64,000 nucleotides of DNA from Moniliophthora roreri (taxonomy: Eukaryota > Basidiomycota > Agaricomycetes > Agaricales > Marasmiaceae): positions 1,984,001 through 2,048,000 of the forward strand of contig LATX02000211.1 in the NCBI GenBank assembly GCA_001466705.2, read 5' to 3'. Positions 43,216 through 55,378 of the stretch are shown here, one piece after another; position 1 is the stretch's first letter; the number at the start of each line of letters is the position of its first letter. The position numbers and the translations under genes are program-made. The notes below the pieces were generated by a model. The model made no database searches and was not told where the DNA came from. It saw only the letters and a list, made by a program, of their open reading frames with translations.

Positions 43216-44843
43216 ATGAAATCGATCCTTCTATCTTCGATCCTCTTCGGTGCAACTGCCAATGCTGCCACCCTTGCTGCTAAGAGGGCTGCTGCCTGCG
43301 TGAGTAGCCTTGTGTCACTTGTGTACTGGAATCTAATATATATATCTTTCTCTAGTGTGATACTTTACAGCAACAGCTCCCGGGCAAGGTCTTCCTGCCA
43401 AACTCGTCTGAGTTCCAAGAAGAGCAATCTTCTTACTACTCTGCATTGGTTTCTCAACAAAGCCCCGCCTGCAGAGTTAGCCCAACGAGCGCCCAGGATG
43501 TGTCTACAACTCTGCAGACACTCAAAGCTGGTGAATGCCAGTTCGCTGTTCGTTCTGGCGGACACATGCCGTGGAAAGGTTCCAACAACATCGATGCCCC
43601 TGGTGTCACAATTGACATGAGCAACATGAATTCCATTACTCTCACTTCCGACAAAAAGGTTGTTCAGGTCGGCCCTGGTAACCGTTGGGGTCCAGTTTAC
43701 GACGCGCTTTCTCCAGACGACCTTATCATCGTCGGTGGTCGGTCCAATACTGTTGGTGTTGGTGGTTATCTGCTCGGAGGTTGGTACTCTATTTGCTTTG
43801 ATGGCGTTTTGCCAGGCTTATGTTCCTCTCGCAGGCGGTATTTCCCACTTGAACTCTCAGCACGGTCTCGCTGCCCAGAACATTGTCAATTACGAGATCG
43901 TTCTCGCTGACGGAACCATCGCCAACGTCAACGACACCAATCCCGACCTCCACACTGCTCTCCAAGCCGGAAGCACCAACTTCGGTATCATCACTCGTTA
44001 CGACCTTGCTACCTACCCTCGTCAGGGTATGTGGGGCGGTCTCCGAAGCTACGACATCTCTGAGGCTCGCAACTTCCTTGAGGCTACCATGAAATTCATG
44101 GATGCGCAAGTTGACGATCCAACTGCTGGAGGTATGATCATCAGTATGACCAACGAAACGATGTCCGCAACGATGGCGTACTGGAACGGTGATGGTCCTC
44201 AGTCGAATGCCTTTGACGCAATCAACGCCATTCCTGCCACCGTCGACCGTGTCAAGCCCCACACGACTCAACAGGAGCTTTCAGGCCTTGTTGATGACGC
44301 ATTCCCCGGAGGCCGCCGTTCATTCTCCAATGTGCTTAGTTTCAAGGCCGATGTTCAGTTCGCGCTTGACTTTAACGCAAAGGCGCATGAGCTTTTCAAG
44401 CCGTTGGAGGGAAAGGACATTTTCTGGGCTTCCACCTTCCAGCCGTTCGGAAAAGGCATCAGCCGGGCTATTGCTGCCAAGCCCCAGTTCCAGGGTCTCG
44501 AGAAGAATGTTGATCAACATGTCCTCCGTAAGTCACACATAATCTGAGTTTTGGGCCGACACTGATGAGCCTCTCAGTTTTCGGTATTGGTGTCTACTGG
44601 GACGATCCTGCTCTCGACGGTCCTATTGAAAAGTGGAACCAGGATCTTCTTGCTTGGGGTACCGAAGAATCCAAGGCCAGAGGCCTCGAGGTACCTTGGC
44701 TCTACTTAAATTATGCCCTCCCTTGGCAACCAGTTTACGAATCATTCGGTGCTGCCAACCACCAAAAGCTGAAGGACTTGAAGAACCAGTATGACCCGGA
44801 GAATGTCTTCGGACGCCTCTGGCCTGGAGGCTACAAGCTCTAA
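43216..44843 (+). CDS. FAD-linked oxidase, BBE/AA7 type, gene B
   Basis: Four exons: 43216-43299, 43356-43779, 43835-44527 and 44578-44843, about 488 residues. Signal peptide MKSILLSSILFGATANAATLAA. FAD-binding part: CRVSPTSAQDVSTTLQTL, FAVRSGGHMPWKGSNNI with the covalent His, GVTIDMSNMN, VQVGPGNRWGPVYDAL, GGRSNTVGVGGYLLGGGISHL and YEIVLADGTIANV. As in gene A, no Cys at the 6-S-cysteinyl position. Substrate part: STFQPFGKGISRAIAAKP, GVYWDDPAL, PWLYLNYALPWQPVYESFG and KNQYDPENVFGRLWPGGYKL. The last codons and 3' flank were copied to 15990-16545, and a relic of a relative lies at 39175-39720. Intact. Confidence 0.9.
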
Positions 44844-45410
44844 ATTATAGTCGTCGCTCCTCTTACTTTTGGAATTCGGTGCATCACTATACTAAAACTT
44901 GGCCCTCTCTAATTGGTAATATTATGGGTCATTGTACATAAAAGTTGTTCAGTAGTATTGCATATTGTATAGCTAATAAAAAAAACCTCAATTGTGATTC
45001 ATTTTGATTTTGGGCGCCTATGAAGGCCTCTTCTCTTCTCTTCTCCCACACCTTGGCTTGGCTTTGCCTCAGCACCCGCCACGCCGCAGCTTGCATTCAA
45101 GTCAACTTCGATTTTTTTCCACCCAGATTCCCTGATGCAAGTACAAAGATACTGAGCCTTCCGTTACACTCGCATCGATGACGGATTGGCCCGGGTGTGT
45201 GTACAAGAGATGACTCAGATGAACTGGGATATCCAGGATATATACGATGCTTGAAGTGGGCTCATACAGGTTGAACGAACTGAGGTGAGCTCAGGTTAGG
45301 TTCTGAACACGTCGTGTCTCAGCTCTGACTTCTTCCCCTCCAGCACCCGCTGCAAACGAGAATACACTACTGCTATTCAATTCCATTGATACGTGCTCTT
45401 GGTGTGCAAC
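44844..45410. other. 3' flank of oxidase B, donor of the 16-kb fragment
   Basis: Non-coding; collinear with 16009-16545 and keeps its CpG sites, so it serves as the unmutated reference for that copy. Confidence 0.7.
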
Positions 45411-45722
45411 TCGTGTTCACTATTGACGCACTTCTTCGACTGTCAACATTTTACTGTACAGGTAAGCCGAAGGGAAAGCCAGAGACTGCTGCGTATTTTG
45501 AGGACAAAGGATCTGTATAGTGACTCTGATGGGAGTCCCGAAGACCTTCGCGGGCGTCAAATTTAGAATTTCGATCCCACTCAAGTTCTATTGCCAGATA
45601 ATCTTCGTTCAGGATGCTCCAGACGATTTTGGCGAGGTCTTCAGTTGTGACTTTTATCTACTGTAGTCCATACAATGCTATACTACATTTTGATCTTTTT
45701 ACTCTACCAATGAAAACGCGAT

Positions 45723-47005
45723 TTACAATGGAGGGCTGTCGGCGTAGGCCATCTCGTTCCATCCTGCAGCATACCTGTTCCCATGAATCTCAGCCGCCTC
45801 AGCAACCTTCCTTATTTGAGCGATGTCGTTAGCGCTCAGCTTCACCTTGCCAGCACCAACGTTTTCTTGTAGGTACTAGAAGCAGAGCATTATTGTTAGC
45901 GCGCTAGCGAAGAGATAACAAGCGCTCGAGCTCACCTTGACCTTCTTGGTACCAGGAATGACGAAGAAATCGTCTCCCTGTGCCAAAGTCCAAGCAAGGG
46001 TCGTCTGACCTGCCGTCGCATTGTGTGCCTTTCCGACTTCAGCAATCTTGGCAGCCAAATCCATAATCTTCGGGAAGTTCTCCTTGGACAATTTGGGGAC
46101 AGTGAGACGGAAATCATCAGCGTCCAAGTCATCTAACGACTTGATCTGGCCGGTCAAGAAACCACGGCCTAGGGGTGAGTAGGCGATGATCTTGGTACCG
46201 AACTGACGAGCAGTTTTGACGAGATCGAGAGGAGGCTTCTCGGTTTCGAGCACGAGGGGGGAGAATTCGACTTGCAGAGCAGCGATGGGGTGGACAGAGT
46301 TTGCTCGGCGGAGGCCATCAGCAGTGCAGTCGGATAGACCGAGGTATTTGACTTTTCCTTCCCTGATGAAAGAGATAAGATATCGGAAATTGCAGAGGTG
46401 AACTCGAATGGACGCACTTGACCAATTCGGCCATAGCACCGACAGTCTTTTCAATCGGGACCTTAATATCGACACTATGAGATCATAGTTAGTATACGAT
46501 TCAAACTATCTCTGAGCTAGTAAACGTACCGGTGTTGGTAGTACAGGTCAATGTAGTCGACACCGAGCCTGGCCAAAGACTGGTTGCAAGCCTCCTTCAC
46601 GAATTCGGGGTCACCCTTGGCACCTTCCATGGTAAGTCCGAATTTGGTGGCGAGGAAGACTTTGCTTCGCTTGTCGGGATTGGCCTTGAACCTGTAGACG
46701 CGTTCAGTGCTCCGAATAACCATGAATAACCATAAGAAAGGTTGTATGACCATTTTCCGATGAGATCTTCAGAATCACCGTAAACGTTTGCGGTGTCCCA
46801 GAACGTGCAGCCAGCTTCGTAGGCGGCGTCTAGCACCTGTCGGGTACGTCAGTGGCTGAGGAGGCACTGTTCGTGAGGGCGCTCTTACCTTGAGTCGTTC
46901 TTCGTCTGTATCGATTTTTCCGTATGCAGTAGCAATGCCCATAACACCGAAGCCGATGGCTGGGACGGTGGCATCACCAATTTTGCGTTGAGGAACAGAA
47001 GACAT
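45723..47005 (-). CDS. Aldo-keto reductase (AKR13/YakC-like), copy 2
   Basis: Same structure as copy 1: start [20 protein letters not shown] (47003-47005), catalytic D and Y in [11 protein letters not shown] in LATKFG, H in LYYQHR, and end AYADSPPL with stop at 45723-45725. From the stop to about 46673 no difference from copy 1 was found, introns included. Beyond that there are several, among them an apparent small duplication (ATAACCATGAATAACCATAAG) near 46717-46737 inside an intron. Redundant or sub-functional copy; substrate unknown. Confidence 0.88.
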
Positions 47006-47833
47006 GTTAATGCAAAGGTATGTGAAAGGAGTAGCTGAATGGAATGGGATTCTGAGGACAGTGCAGTGAGTCCCAGTAGCTTAAATATCCAAGAGAAGTT
47101 TCTTCGTACTTCCTTATCACACATCCACATATCATGTGGAGCAATAAGGCGAATCTCGGGGTTGCATGACCTGCAACAAGGAGTGGGCCGGGCACGAATG
47201 CAATGCTTCTTGTGATTCGAGATAGAAGGGTGACGAATCGGGAAGTAATCGATTGAGCGGCAGAAGGACAGGCCGCACATTGAGGCAAAGGTGCAAAGGT
47301 GCAGCTACGTCTTGTCACAATTGTTGTGGGCACCATATCGATTATCACCGAGAACCGAAATTTTGACCCCCGTCAATAGCGGAACATTAGGCGATTCTGG
47401 ACCTGACCGCTGGGGAAGCGTATGAATAACAGTGATGGCCGAGCGTGACCGCGGATTGATCGTTGCAATAGGTTTGGCGATCTCTTGTTGATCCTTTGGG
47501 GAAGTCTAACCGCGGTTCCCGACCGCAAGCCATAGCCACCTGACGACATGCATCACGCAAGGCCAAAGTCGGTGCATTGCTGAGATCAGTTCGACAGCTT
47601 GGTCAGACAACGAGCGTAAGTACGACTATTATTATCTTGTCTTTGGAGCACCAAGGGCCTTGGTTCCCCAGCGGCAGGTTACGAGTGATTTGCAACGCGT
47701 AGTGCGCAGTCGAATGGGGACAGCCTATGGGACTCTGACGCGACTATAAAGAACAATGATTCATTAAATTCTTTATCACCTCTCAACTTAAGCCACTCAC
47801 TTCTAGCTACACAGCTTAGATCTACATTTGGCG
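47006..47833. promoter_or_regulatory. Divergent promoter region AKR2/EthD2
   Basis: 828 bp between divergent starts; TATAAA at 47745-47750, 89 bp before the EthD ATG. Clearly related to 33884-34674 but with many substitutions and indels. Confidence 0.6.
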
Positions 47834-48406
47834 ATGCTCTTCCAAAAGGTCTACTTGCTTTTGATGGGGGCCGCAGCCGCCCTTGCTTGCGGTTGTCAGG
47901 AGGAGGCGGCACCGACCTGGCGTACCGACCGGGTTCGCCTTGCTGGTGTCTTGAAGAGGAAGGAGGGTTTGACTTATGAAGAGTTCCTCACTCATTGGTT
48001 ATCCCATGGAGAGTTGTTCAAGACCACCAATATGTCCAAGTCTGTGCTGCGATACGACGAGGTAAGCACGGGAAACTTCTAGCAACAACCAGAGGACTCA
48101 CCGCATTTATGAATATATAGATGCCCATTAACGGTACAATAAGCCAGATGCTCAAATCCACTGGCGCCCTCACATTTGACGGTTATGATGGAATTGCCCT
48201 CTTTGAAGGAAACTCGTACGACGAGCTTTTGGGCGTGAGTGCAAATCCAATTCTACTTCTTCACGTTTCTGATTATGTTCCAGGTCTTGAGCTCTCCCGA
48301 GCACGAAGAAATCATCGTTCCCGACGAAGAGAAGTTCCTCACGAGGAACGCGACTATAATCATCCCATTGAACCTTGCAACCATTCTGGACAGGGATGCC
48401 GAGTAA
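47834..48406 (+). CDS. Secreted-type EthD-domain protein, copy 2
   Basis: Three exons as in copy 1; start MLFQKVYLLLMGAAAALACGC, then the EthD fold (RVRLAGVLKRKEGLTYEEF, FDGYDGIALFEG, SSPEHEEIIVPDEEKFL) and stop TAA at 48404-48406. The mature part is nearly identical to copy 1; differences cluster at the presumed signal cleavage region (ASDC against ACGC) and in introns. The product probably acts on the same intermediate as copy 1 (inference). Confidence 0.78.
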
Positions 48407-48996
48407 ATGAACTTTTGTATACCCAAGATTTTATAGACGAACGGACGTACAATAGTAATGAGATAGTCCACTTGTCGAAACAATGTCGTCGTCGTGCAGA
48501 ACGTCTTGAAGTGTGGGAACTCACTATGATTATCAGAGTCGCTCTTCCTCTCTGACTCTTCCCTTGTCTCTCCCGTTCCTTCATCTCAGCCTCCATGTTG
48601 TTTTCCATGAGCTCCCAGCATCTCCTTCAGTTTCGCAAATTCATCGTCGGCGAGCAGACTCTTGGGTAAAGTCATGATGGATGGTGGAGGCAACAGACTA
48701 GTAAGTGCTTCACTCAATGTTTGCGGTAGAATCAATTCTGAAAAACCCTGTCTCGAAATTGAAGACGAAACGATATAAATTTTCAATAGAATCAGAGATT
48801 ATTGCTGTTCTTCAACTTGAAATTTAACCCGGCCGCAATGAATAACGACCAACACCGTATGCCTCGGCTTTCATCGGAGAAACCGCGCTCTTCAGCTTAT
48901 GAGGGTTTTTCGTCGCGCAATAAAGGATGATACCTCGCATTATTTCTCTTCAAACACTCATCATCCCTCGCTGCTCGTTCAAATCGCTTCATCGCA
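48407..48996. other. Spacer between EthD2 and MDR2
   Basis: On the minus strand both this spacer (near 48600-48690) and its copy-1 equivalent (near 35430-35510) can read MTLPKSLLADDEFAKLKEML followed by a stop. It may be the end of a small minus-strand gene, but the upstream part is not conserved; unresolved. Confidence 0.3.
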
Positions 48997-50606
48997 ATGC
49001 CTGGCCAAATTCCCGAAACATGTAGGCAATACCAGCTTCCCAGGGTTTGTAAATTAGTGCTCATTCTCAGCTTCACCTTGTTGATCATGTTATCCATTGG
49101 CAGTTGACCGGCTTTCACAATCTAATTCTGAAGACCGTCCCCGTTCCGAAGCCAAAGTCTACAGAAGTCCTCATCAAAGTCAAAGCGGCGTCCATAAATG
49201 TTCGTCATTGTCAGTGGTATTGAACACCGAATTTACACCTCTTTGATTAGTTCCGTGACCTCGTTATCGCTAATGGAGGATCGCCGTTGCCGTGGGTCTA
49301 ATATCTCGCACTCAACCATGCTATTCATTAACGATGATCTAGAACGAAGCCTGATGTAATCCCACTCTCTGATATGGCTGGAGAGGTCGTCGCAGTCGGT
49401 GATAGTGTTGCGCGCTTCAAGGAGGGAGACAGAGTATCTGCCAATGCCATGCTTGATCATATCAGTGGTCCTCCGACACCACAAACTAAAAACAGCTGTT
49501 TGGCTGGGGAGATCGATGGTGTCTTGACGGAGTATCGGGTGTTTCCAGAGCATGTACGCGGATTTCGATCTATTGTGTCATACATAGATTTTGAGATAAC
49601 TTCAGTCACTAGTACACGTCCCTGAACATCTATCATATGAAGAAGGCTCCACCTTGGCGTATGTCTATGCATTTGATTTTTACCGCACACCAGCTGATCC
49701 ATCCACCTTCTTAGATGTGCTGGAGTAACAGCGTATAATGCTCTCACCGGTTCAAAACCACTCAAAGAAGGCCAATCTGTGTTAGTCATGGGTACTTCGG
49801 GTGTTTCCCTGTACGTTACTTCTCTCCACCTTCTTTCACTCAGTTCATCGATTTACATTCACATTCTTATAGCTTCGCCATTCAGTTGGCTGCTGCCTCT
49901 GGAGCAACAGTTATCGCTACCTCTTCCTCGGATGAAAAACTCGAGTTGGCCCAGAAACTCGGCGCAAAGTATGGAATTAACTATGTTAAGAATGAAGCTT
50001 GGGAGGCTGAGGCCCTCAAACTTGTACGTCATCACAAAATTTCGTTGGCGTCTAATACCCACATGTCTGCAGACAAACGGCGTTGGTGTCGATCACGTTG
50101 TCGAGGTGTGTTCTTTATTCAAGCTTATTCTTATATCCCACTGACTGTTCCATCATTTGTAGTTGGGTGGTCCTGGTACATGGATGAAATCGCTTGCAGC
50201 GTTGAAGTATGACGGAGAGATGCATGCAGTTAGCGCTCAAGGAAAGGTACGCTCATCCTCAGCACACCCACTTCAATTCCTCACATACTAATTCCTCCTC
50301 TAAACCTCAGTTTGAAGACGTCAGCGGGACGATCATCGGAGTTCTCATTCAAAAAGCTCTACATATACACGGTGTGCAGATTGGTTCTAGAGTGCAGTAC
50401 GTGCCATGTTTCTCCGTTTGACTGGAGCCTTCCGTTGACATGTTCTTTTTACTTGTAGGTTTGAGGAAATGAATCGCCTCATCTCCAATGCTAGTCTTCG
50501 ACCTGTGATTGACCGAGTGTTTGAGTTTGAGCAGGCGAAAGAGGCGTATGAGTATTGTGCTAGGCAGAAGTTCGCAGGAAAGGTGGTTATTAGAGTCGCG
50601 CAATAG
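48997..50606 (+). CDS. Medium-chain NAD(P)-dependent reductase/dehydrogenase (zinc-less MDR)
   Basis: Intact paralogue of the scrambled copy at 35780. About ten exons with GT...AG borders give roughly 345 residues: MPGQIPETCRQYQLPR, FHNLILKTVPVPKPKSTEVL, KAASINFRDLVIANGG, PDVIPLSDMAGEVVAVGD, GVLTEYRVFPEH, EEGSTLACAGVTAYNAL, then the Rossmann turn VMGTSGVSLFAIQLAAASGA, VIATSSSDEKLELAQKLGA, VDHVVELGG and the end AGKVVIRVAQ (TAG at 50604-50606). The usual catalytic and structural zinc Cys cluster is not present, so it resembles quinone-oxidoreductase or enoyl-reductase-type MDRs. The nucleotide loop has S instead of the common G in GGSGGVG. Role in the cluster: a reduction step (inference). Confidence 0.82.
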
Positions 50607-51277
50607 ACAGGTTTTATCCTAGGAGGGATGTAGATTAGACGAAAGCAAACCTTTATGACTATCACTCGGGGCAAAGCTGCCGATTTGGTTTCCCTGCTTC
50701 TTAACGGGGTTACGTTCTGGGCGACAGATGCGTCTACATCACTCCCGAATCTAGTGCTTCGACGCGATGTGATACAGAAGCTCTCGATTGGGTAACACAT
50801 GTGCTCAGAGTCTTGAGTACCGTCTTGGTCACTCGTGATAGGCTCGCGCGTAAGTGGCCCGTCCGATAAACACTTTCAGAAGCTTTTGGTGGGCCCAACT
50901 CCTTCGTTTTCCGTTGTAACTGGGCCGGAACGCTTTTCGCTAACTTTGACATCGAAGTTGGGCCCACTCGAGTTCCGTGGATGTAGAATGCCTTCCACGT
51001 CGAAAGCGGTGATGCGGTGAAGCTGCTCAAGAATTCGAATCTCGCCTTGACTTCTTCAACACTGTTTCGGATAGCTAAGCGTTTATATTTGGTAAAGGGG
51101 CCGAGACGGGTGTACAATAATGATAAATAGATTTCAGGAAATTTCGTCCGCGTCTAGTTGTTGGTCTTCTATTACGAAAGGAGGTGGCTCGGACATGTGG
51201 GCCCTAATATTAGACTAATAAGATACACAGTGTTCTAGAAATATGTCGTCTGCAAGTGCCCTTTGTTAATATACATT
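50607..51277. other. Intergenic, nothing recognised
   Basis: Open stretches on the minus strand (50734-51117) have no motif and are considered chance. Convergent 3' ends of the MDR and SDR genes. Confidence 0.4.
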
Positions 51278-52547
51278 CTAATCGAAGACCACTCCTCCGT
51301 CACAGACAAGCTATGAATCACGTCAGTATACACAGCCATATGTCTTGTTGGCTCAACTTACACTTTGACCTATTATCGAATGCATGAATGTCAGTCTCTG
51401 TTGACACCGATCAAATGCACCACGCTGACCTGTGATGAAGTGGGAATCCGGAGAAGCCAGATACGAGACCAAGCTGGCCACGTCTTCTGGCTGGCCGTGG
51501 TATCCAACGACTGCAGCATTTTCAAACTAGAAGCATGTAGTTGGTTTCATGAATTAGCGGCAAGTGAGGGGGAGGCGCACCTGTTTCTTCACGGTCTCCA
51601 AATCAGCTCCCGTGCTCTCTGCGATAATGGGTATCATATTGTGCACTATGCGCGGGGTAGATAAGAGTTTGCACGTCAGACTCGAGGCACTAATGTACTT
51701 ACTCATTGGCGTCTCGATGTTCCCAGGACAATATGCATTGACGGTGATCTTGTATCTTCCCAATTCCGCCGCTGCAAAGATGACTTGTGGTTAAAAGCCT
51801 GATACATCCGCGCTCATAGGAGTATGTTCAAACCTGCTGATTGAGTAATTGCTCGTACAGCAAACTTCGTTGCTGAATACGCGGCATAGGCAGGGAATGC
51901 TTCAAGATGTCATTAGTGGAATCCACGACTTTTGGTGACAACGATCGCACCTTTCTTTCCGGCCATCGAGCAAGCACCTAGATGTATAGTAAGTTCTCTT
52001 CAAATAAGACGGAACCGTAGCACAGCTTACCTATTATGCGACCCCCACGTCCTTGAGCAATCATTTGTTTCGCGGCGGTTTGGTAGCAGAGCATAAGTCC
52101 TCGTGTGTTGACTGCAAATAGTCTGTCCCAGTCTGCCACACTAGCTTCACTGACAGTTAGGCTATGTTGACTTTTGATCGAACAATACACACTTTGAATC
52201 AAGGGCTTGAAGTGAACTATCCCTGCATTCGCCACCATCTGTGGAGACAAGCAGTGAGAACTGAGTGATGAGAGTATGGGTGCAGCACGTACCACGTCCA
52301 GGCCACCCAATTCCTTAACAGTCGTATCCACCATCTTTTGGACCTCTTCCTCCTTCGAGACGTCGGCAATGACAACGATGGATTTCCTTCCCTTGCTTTC
52401 GATTTCAGACTTGAGACTCTCGAGATGTTCCTTCTGCGGCGCGATGTCATTGACTGCAATATCATACCCATCACTGGCTAAACGCAAAGCGATTGCGCGA
52501 CCAATTCCTTGGGCTGATCCTGTAATAATAACGACGCCTTTTGACAT
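51278..52547 (-). CDS. Short-chain dehydrogenase/reductase (diacetyl reductase-like)
   Basis: Classical SDR of about 260 residues in at least seven exons. The start at 52545-52547 reads MSKGVVIITGSAQGIGRAIA with the cofactor loop TGxxxGxG; IAVNDIAPQ at the end of strand 2 suggests NAD(H) preference (acidic residue). NAG is in MVANAGIVHF; catalytic Ser in ACSMAGKK; Tyr and Lys in YAAYSATKFAV; VNAYCPGNIETPM follows; the end is FITGQSLVCDGGVVFD across two short introns (stop 51278-51280). Overall it is closest in appearance to diacetyl/acetoin reductases, although fungal SDRs of this type act on many ketones. Intact. It is divergent from the P450 gene with 323 bp between starts. Confidence 0.87.
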
Positions 52548-52870
52548 GGTAAATCAGAAAAGGTGCGAAAGATGAAGATTAGAGTCCTTACCTTGATTTT
52601 GGTAGCATATTATAGGGCAAGGGATGTAGGGTATTCCGCAATGAATAAATGTATGCAAAATTCACTTGAAGGAATCAAGTTTATCGCGGCCGGTATGACT
52701 GTCCGCCGATCGGCGTTCATTCCAGATTTGGAAACCGCAATTTAGGCAAAAATTATTGCTCACGGCCGGGTACAACTTGGACTTAACCACTACTGCACAC
52801 TTCCCATACAAAAGAGGTACATAAATTGTCATGTTTTGGTACGTTCTGATCACACTCAGCTCGACCGAAC

Positions 52871-54999
52871 ATGTCGTCGGTTCTCATTGCATTGTCAGCT
52901 CTTTTTGCAGCCTTCATCGCATGGAAGGTATCGAGAAAGAGGATCTCGACTCCACTGCCGCCGGGCCCGAAGCCTCTACCAATCATTGGAAATGCTCTTG
53001 ACATGCCCAAAGATTATCCATGGAGGACCTTCGCAGAGTGGTGCAAGCAGTACGGTGCGCCGTAGTTATTTGGAGGTCGACGTAGGCGGGGATCCTGACA
53101 CTTTGGTTTAGGCAATCTCGTTCACGTCAACGTTCTTGGACAACCCATCGTTATTGTTGGCTCAGGTCAGGTTGCGTACGATCTCTTTGAAAAAAAGTCA
53201 TCGGTATTCTCCGGAAGGGCTCACAGCACAATGGTTATTGATCTGTGAGTACCTCGAGTCCTAGCATAATCCGACGCGTCTAATATGATCATATAGCATG
53301 GGTTGGGGTTGGAGCTTCGGTATGATGAACTATGGGGAAGACTGGAAGAACCACAGACGTGTATTCCATCAATTTTTCAACCAGAATGTTGTCGAGCGGT
53401 ACCAGCACATCCAGCTCAAGGAGGCACATGCACTCCTTCGTCGGCTATACGAGACACCAGAAGACTTCCTGGGACATATCCGAGTGTGAGTTTCTTCCAC
53501 TATCATCTCCAATACTCGTCTAAGTATTGTCTTTTGCAGCATGTTTGCCGCGACGATCATGGACATTGCATACGGAATCCCGGTCGAGAAACGTTCCGAC
53601 GAGTATATCGAGATTGCTGAAACAGCTTTGGAGGGCTTGTCTGCTGCTGCAGTACCTGGAGCATATCTTGTTGATCAGATGCCGTTCTGTAAGTTTCCTT
53701 TTTTTTTGATCATCGCAATGTAAATGTTGGTGCTGACGTCTATTCGCTAGTGAAATATGTACCTTCTTGGTTCCCGGGTGCGAGCTTCCAAAGGAAGGCT
53801 GCATACTGGAAATATCTATCTGAGACCATGGTCCACAAACCTTACAATGCTGTGAAGGACGCTTTCGTGAGTATTTATCGTGATTCTTGATTCCTTCGCA
53901 CCTAACATCCTGCCAGAACAAAGGAGATGCCAAACCATCCATGGTTACCTCTCTCTTGGAGAACATGCCAACCGACGATACACGTGCTGAAGCTGAACGC
54001 GTTGCCCGGAATGCAGCCGGTGTTGCGTATTCAGGTGGCGCTGACACGGTACGAATCGGTTGTTTATATCGAGCACAATCTTTCTGACGCTTTAATTAGA
54101 CCGTGGCTGCAGTCCAAACATTCTTCTTAGCGATGGTATGCTATCCGGAGATCCAGAAGAAAGCCCAAGCGGAACTTGCTGCAGTTGTGGGAACCGATAC
54201 CTTGCCGACTTTCGAAAACCGTTCTCGACTTCCCTACATCAATGCCATGATCAAAGAAACCATGCGCTGGCAACCCGTCACGCCTCTCGGTACGCTAATT
54301 TAGTCGAAGCCAATGATTTGCTGACTCCAGCATCTAGCGGTTCCTCATTACACCACTTCTGATGAGATTTACGACGGTTATCATATCCCAGCTGGTTCAA
54401 TTGTCATGGGCAACGTATGGTAGGTCAAGTGCTCTTGCGCTACAATGACCTTCGATTGATGTTCCGTTTAGGGCCATGTTGCACGATCCTGTAGTCTACC
54501 CTGAGCCGTCCATCTTCAAGCCTGAACGTTTTCTCAAGGAAGATGGTACGCTCAACCCAGAAGCCAAAGATCCTGGAGGTTCGTGAATCATTGAAGTGTT
54601 CTCAATCATGTCCTGAAATCTTGAAAATAATTATTCAGCATACGCCTTTGGCTTTGGGTGAGTCGTCTTTGGGAATACATCCCTTTACCGTCTGACGCTT
54701 TTCTCGGTTTGCCAGACGAAGAATCTGCCCCGGTCGTTTCCTAAGTGACGCCTCGCTATACACCGTCATCACCTCTGTGCTTTCAGTCTATGACATCCTT
54801 CCTCCCCTTGACGACCGAGGAGAGCCCATCAAAATTGAACCCGCTTGGACGACTGGTTTGGTTCAGTACGTATCGCGTTTGGTGATGCTTTGAATTGCTA
54901 CTGAACTTGTTTACTCTCAGATACCCCCTTCCGTTCAAGTGCAGAATCAAGCCAAGATCGAAGGCAGCTGAGCATCTCATTCAGCATTCCGACCTGTGA
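52871..54999 (+). CDS. Cytochrome P450 monooxygenase
   Basis: Membrane-anchored P450 of about 500 residues in ten or more exons. N-terminal anchor [20 protein letters not shown], then the hinge [31 protein letters not shown] holds the C-helix (WxxxR). I-helix [17 protein letters not shown]-helix ETMRW (ExxR); KPERF (PERF); heme loop FGFGRRICPGR with the Cys ligand. It ends ...[11 protein letters not shown] with TGA at 54997-54999. It resembles the large basidiomycete O-methylsterigmatocystin-oxidoreductase-like CYP group often found in metabolite clusters (inference). No lesion seen. Divergent from the SDR gene; probably co-regulated. Confidence 0.9.
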
Positions 55000-55378
55000 T
55001 AGAGAAATATTTCGATTTCGGATCACTTCTTACTTAGATACAGAGATTACATTACTGTGGTTCAATGTACACGTTCTATATATCTCCCTGTAATCCAAGA
55101 ACATTAGCAAATGGATCGCCGCCTATAAGGCCTTGGGATGGGGCATGGATGCTTGAAAGGCAGTAGCGCGAGAGGGTCTTTGATATGGTCGCCCCCACTG
55201 GACAAAAACCCAGACTTGTTCTCGGACCAACGGGATCCGCCCGGATTCAACAGGAATCGGCCGGACCCGCTGACACATCCCATCTACAAAAAACACTTTG
55301 AGCCGGCGAGACGTTGGCTCAGCGGAAAACATTTCCTTTGGTTTGCGACGGCCCAACACGATCCGACGATCCAGCGGC

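Larger units (their letters stand above)
45411..50606. repeat. Segmental duplication, copy 2 (AKR - EthD - MDR block)
   Basis: Paralogous to 32306-36612 with the same order and strands. All three genes look intact here. Similarity is very high in the AKR 3' part and EthD exons, lower in promoter and spacer DNA. Confidence 0.85.

Noticed and set aside
48600..48690. Short minus-strand peptide conserved in both duplicated blocks (starting MTLPKSLLADDEF)
   Set aside because: Conservation is expected from the duplication itself and the upstream part differs; mentioned only in the spacer entry.
50734..51117. 127-residue minus-strand open frame as a gene
   Set aside because: No motif; lies in a 3'-3' spacer.
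32306..54999. Naming a specific natural product for the cluster
   Set aside because: No backbone enzyme is visible and the tailoring set fits many pathways.
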